A stretch of 5,120 nucleotides of DNA, from positions 1-5,120 of the forward strand of contig JAUXHF010000158.1 in assembly GCA_030621685.1 (NCBI GenBank), given 5' to 3'. Shown in pieces: positions 5,095 through 5,120 of this stretch (position 1 is the stretch's first letter; each line of letters begins with the position of its first letter). The notes below the pieces were generated by a model. It made no database searches. It was not told the origin of the DNA and was given only the letters and a program-made list of their open reading frames with translations. The stretch is from Spirochaetota bacterium. GTDB lineage: Bacteria; Spirochaetota; UBA12135; COTS27. The translations under genes were made by a program, and so were the position numbers.

Positions 5095-5120
5095 TCAAGG
5101 TCAAGGTCAAGGTCAAGGTC
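5095..5120. repeat. TCAAGG hexanucleotide tandem repeat, cut by the window edge
   Basis: Four perfect copies of TCAAGG (5095-5118) plus two bases of a fifth reach the edge, so the true array is longer. On the minus strand one frame reads DLDLDLDLEPA and then stops with TAA at 5085-5087, which could be the tail of a convergent gene. Plus-strand frames read as SR, QG or KV repeats. A six-base unit keeps frame, so coding and non-coding origins are both possible. Confidence 0.85.

Noticed and set aside
5095..5120. CRISPR array
   Set aside because: The repeat unit is six bases with no spacers; it is a simple tandem repeat.

Overview
The window comes from a bacterium and holds three protein genes in two divergent transcription units, separated by about 420 bases of AT-rich DNA. 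The isoleucyl-tRNA synthetase has the long form whose N-terminal half resembles chlamydial and spirochaetal enzymes, as I remember those sequences. The lipobox and signal peptide suggest a cell with a real envelope compartment, probably diderm. I cannot name the phylum from this evidence alone.

Left part (1-3244, minus strand): ileS, open for 1081 codons and running off the left edge near its C-terminus. All class I synthetase signatures and the editing domain are present in one frame. An unusual Thr/Pro/Gln/Asn repeat lies inside the editing (CP1) region. The gene has a good promoter match (TTTACA, 17 bases, TATAAT) at 3341-3369, with a 14-base palindrome between the two hexamers.

Middle (3245-3666): the divergent regulatory region. 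It holds the ileS promoter, a leader inverted repeat, a larger central dyad, and weak candidate promoter elements for the rightward operon. There is no T-box leader and no RNA gene that I can recognise.

Right part (3667-5067, plus strand): a two-gene operon, msrB then msrA, 21 bases apart. Together they encode methionine sulfoxide reductases for the R and S diastereomers of methionine sulfoxide. Both proteins carry export signals: MsrB a twin-arginine signal ending in a lipobox, MsrA a Sec-type signal peptide. MsrB also has a methionine-rich repeated linker between the lipid anchor and the enzyme. In both genes a Shine-Dalgarno-like sequence with 7-base spacing precedes an in-frame ATG just after the export region. 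Each gene could therefore also make a leaderless cytoplasmic enzyme, or each may be an ancestral cytoplasmic gene that gained a leader. This parallel is the most interesting feature of the window.

Right edge (5068-5120): no gene is evident. A TCAAGG tandem repeat begins at 5095 and runs out of the window.
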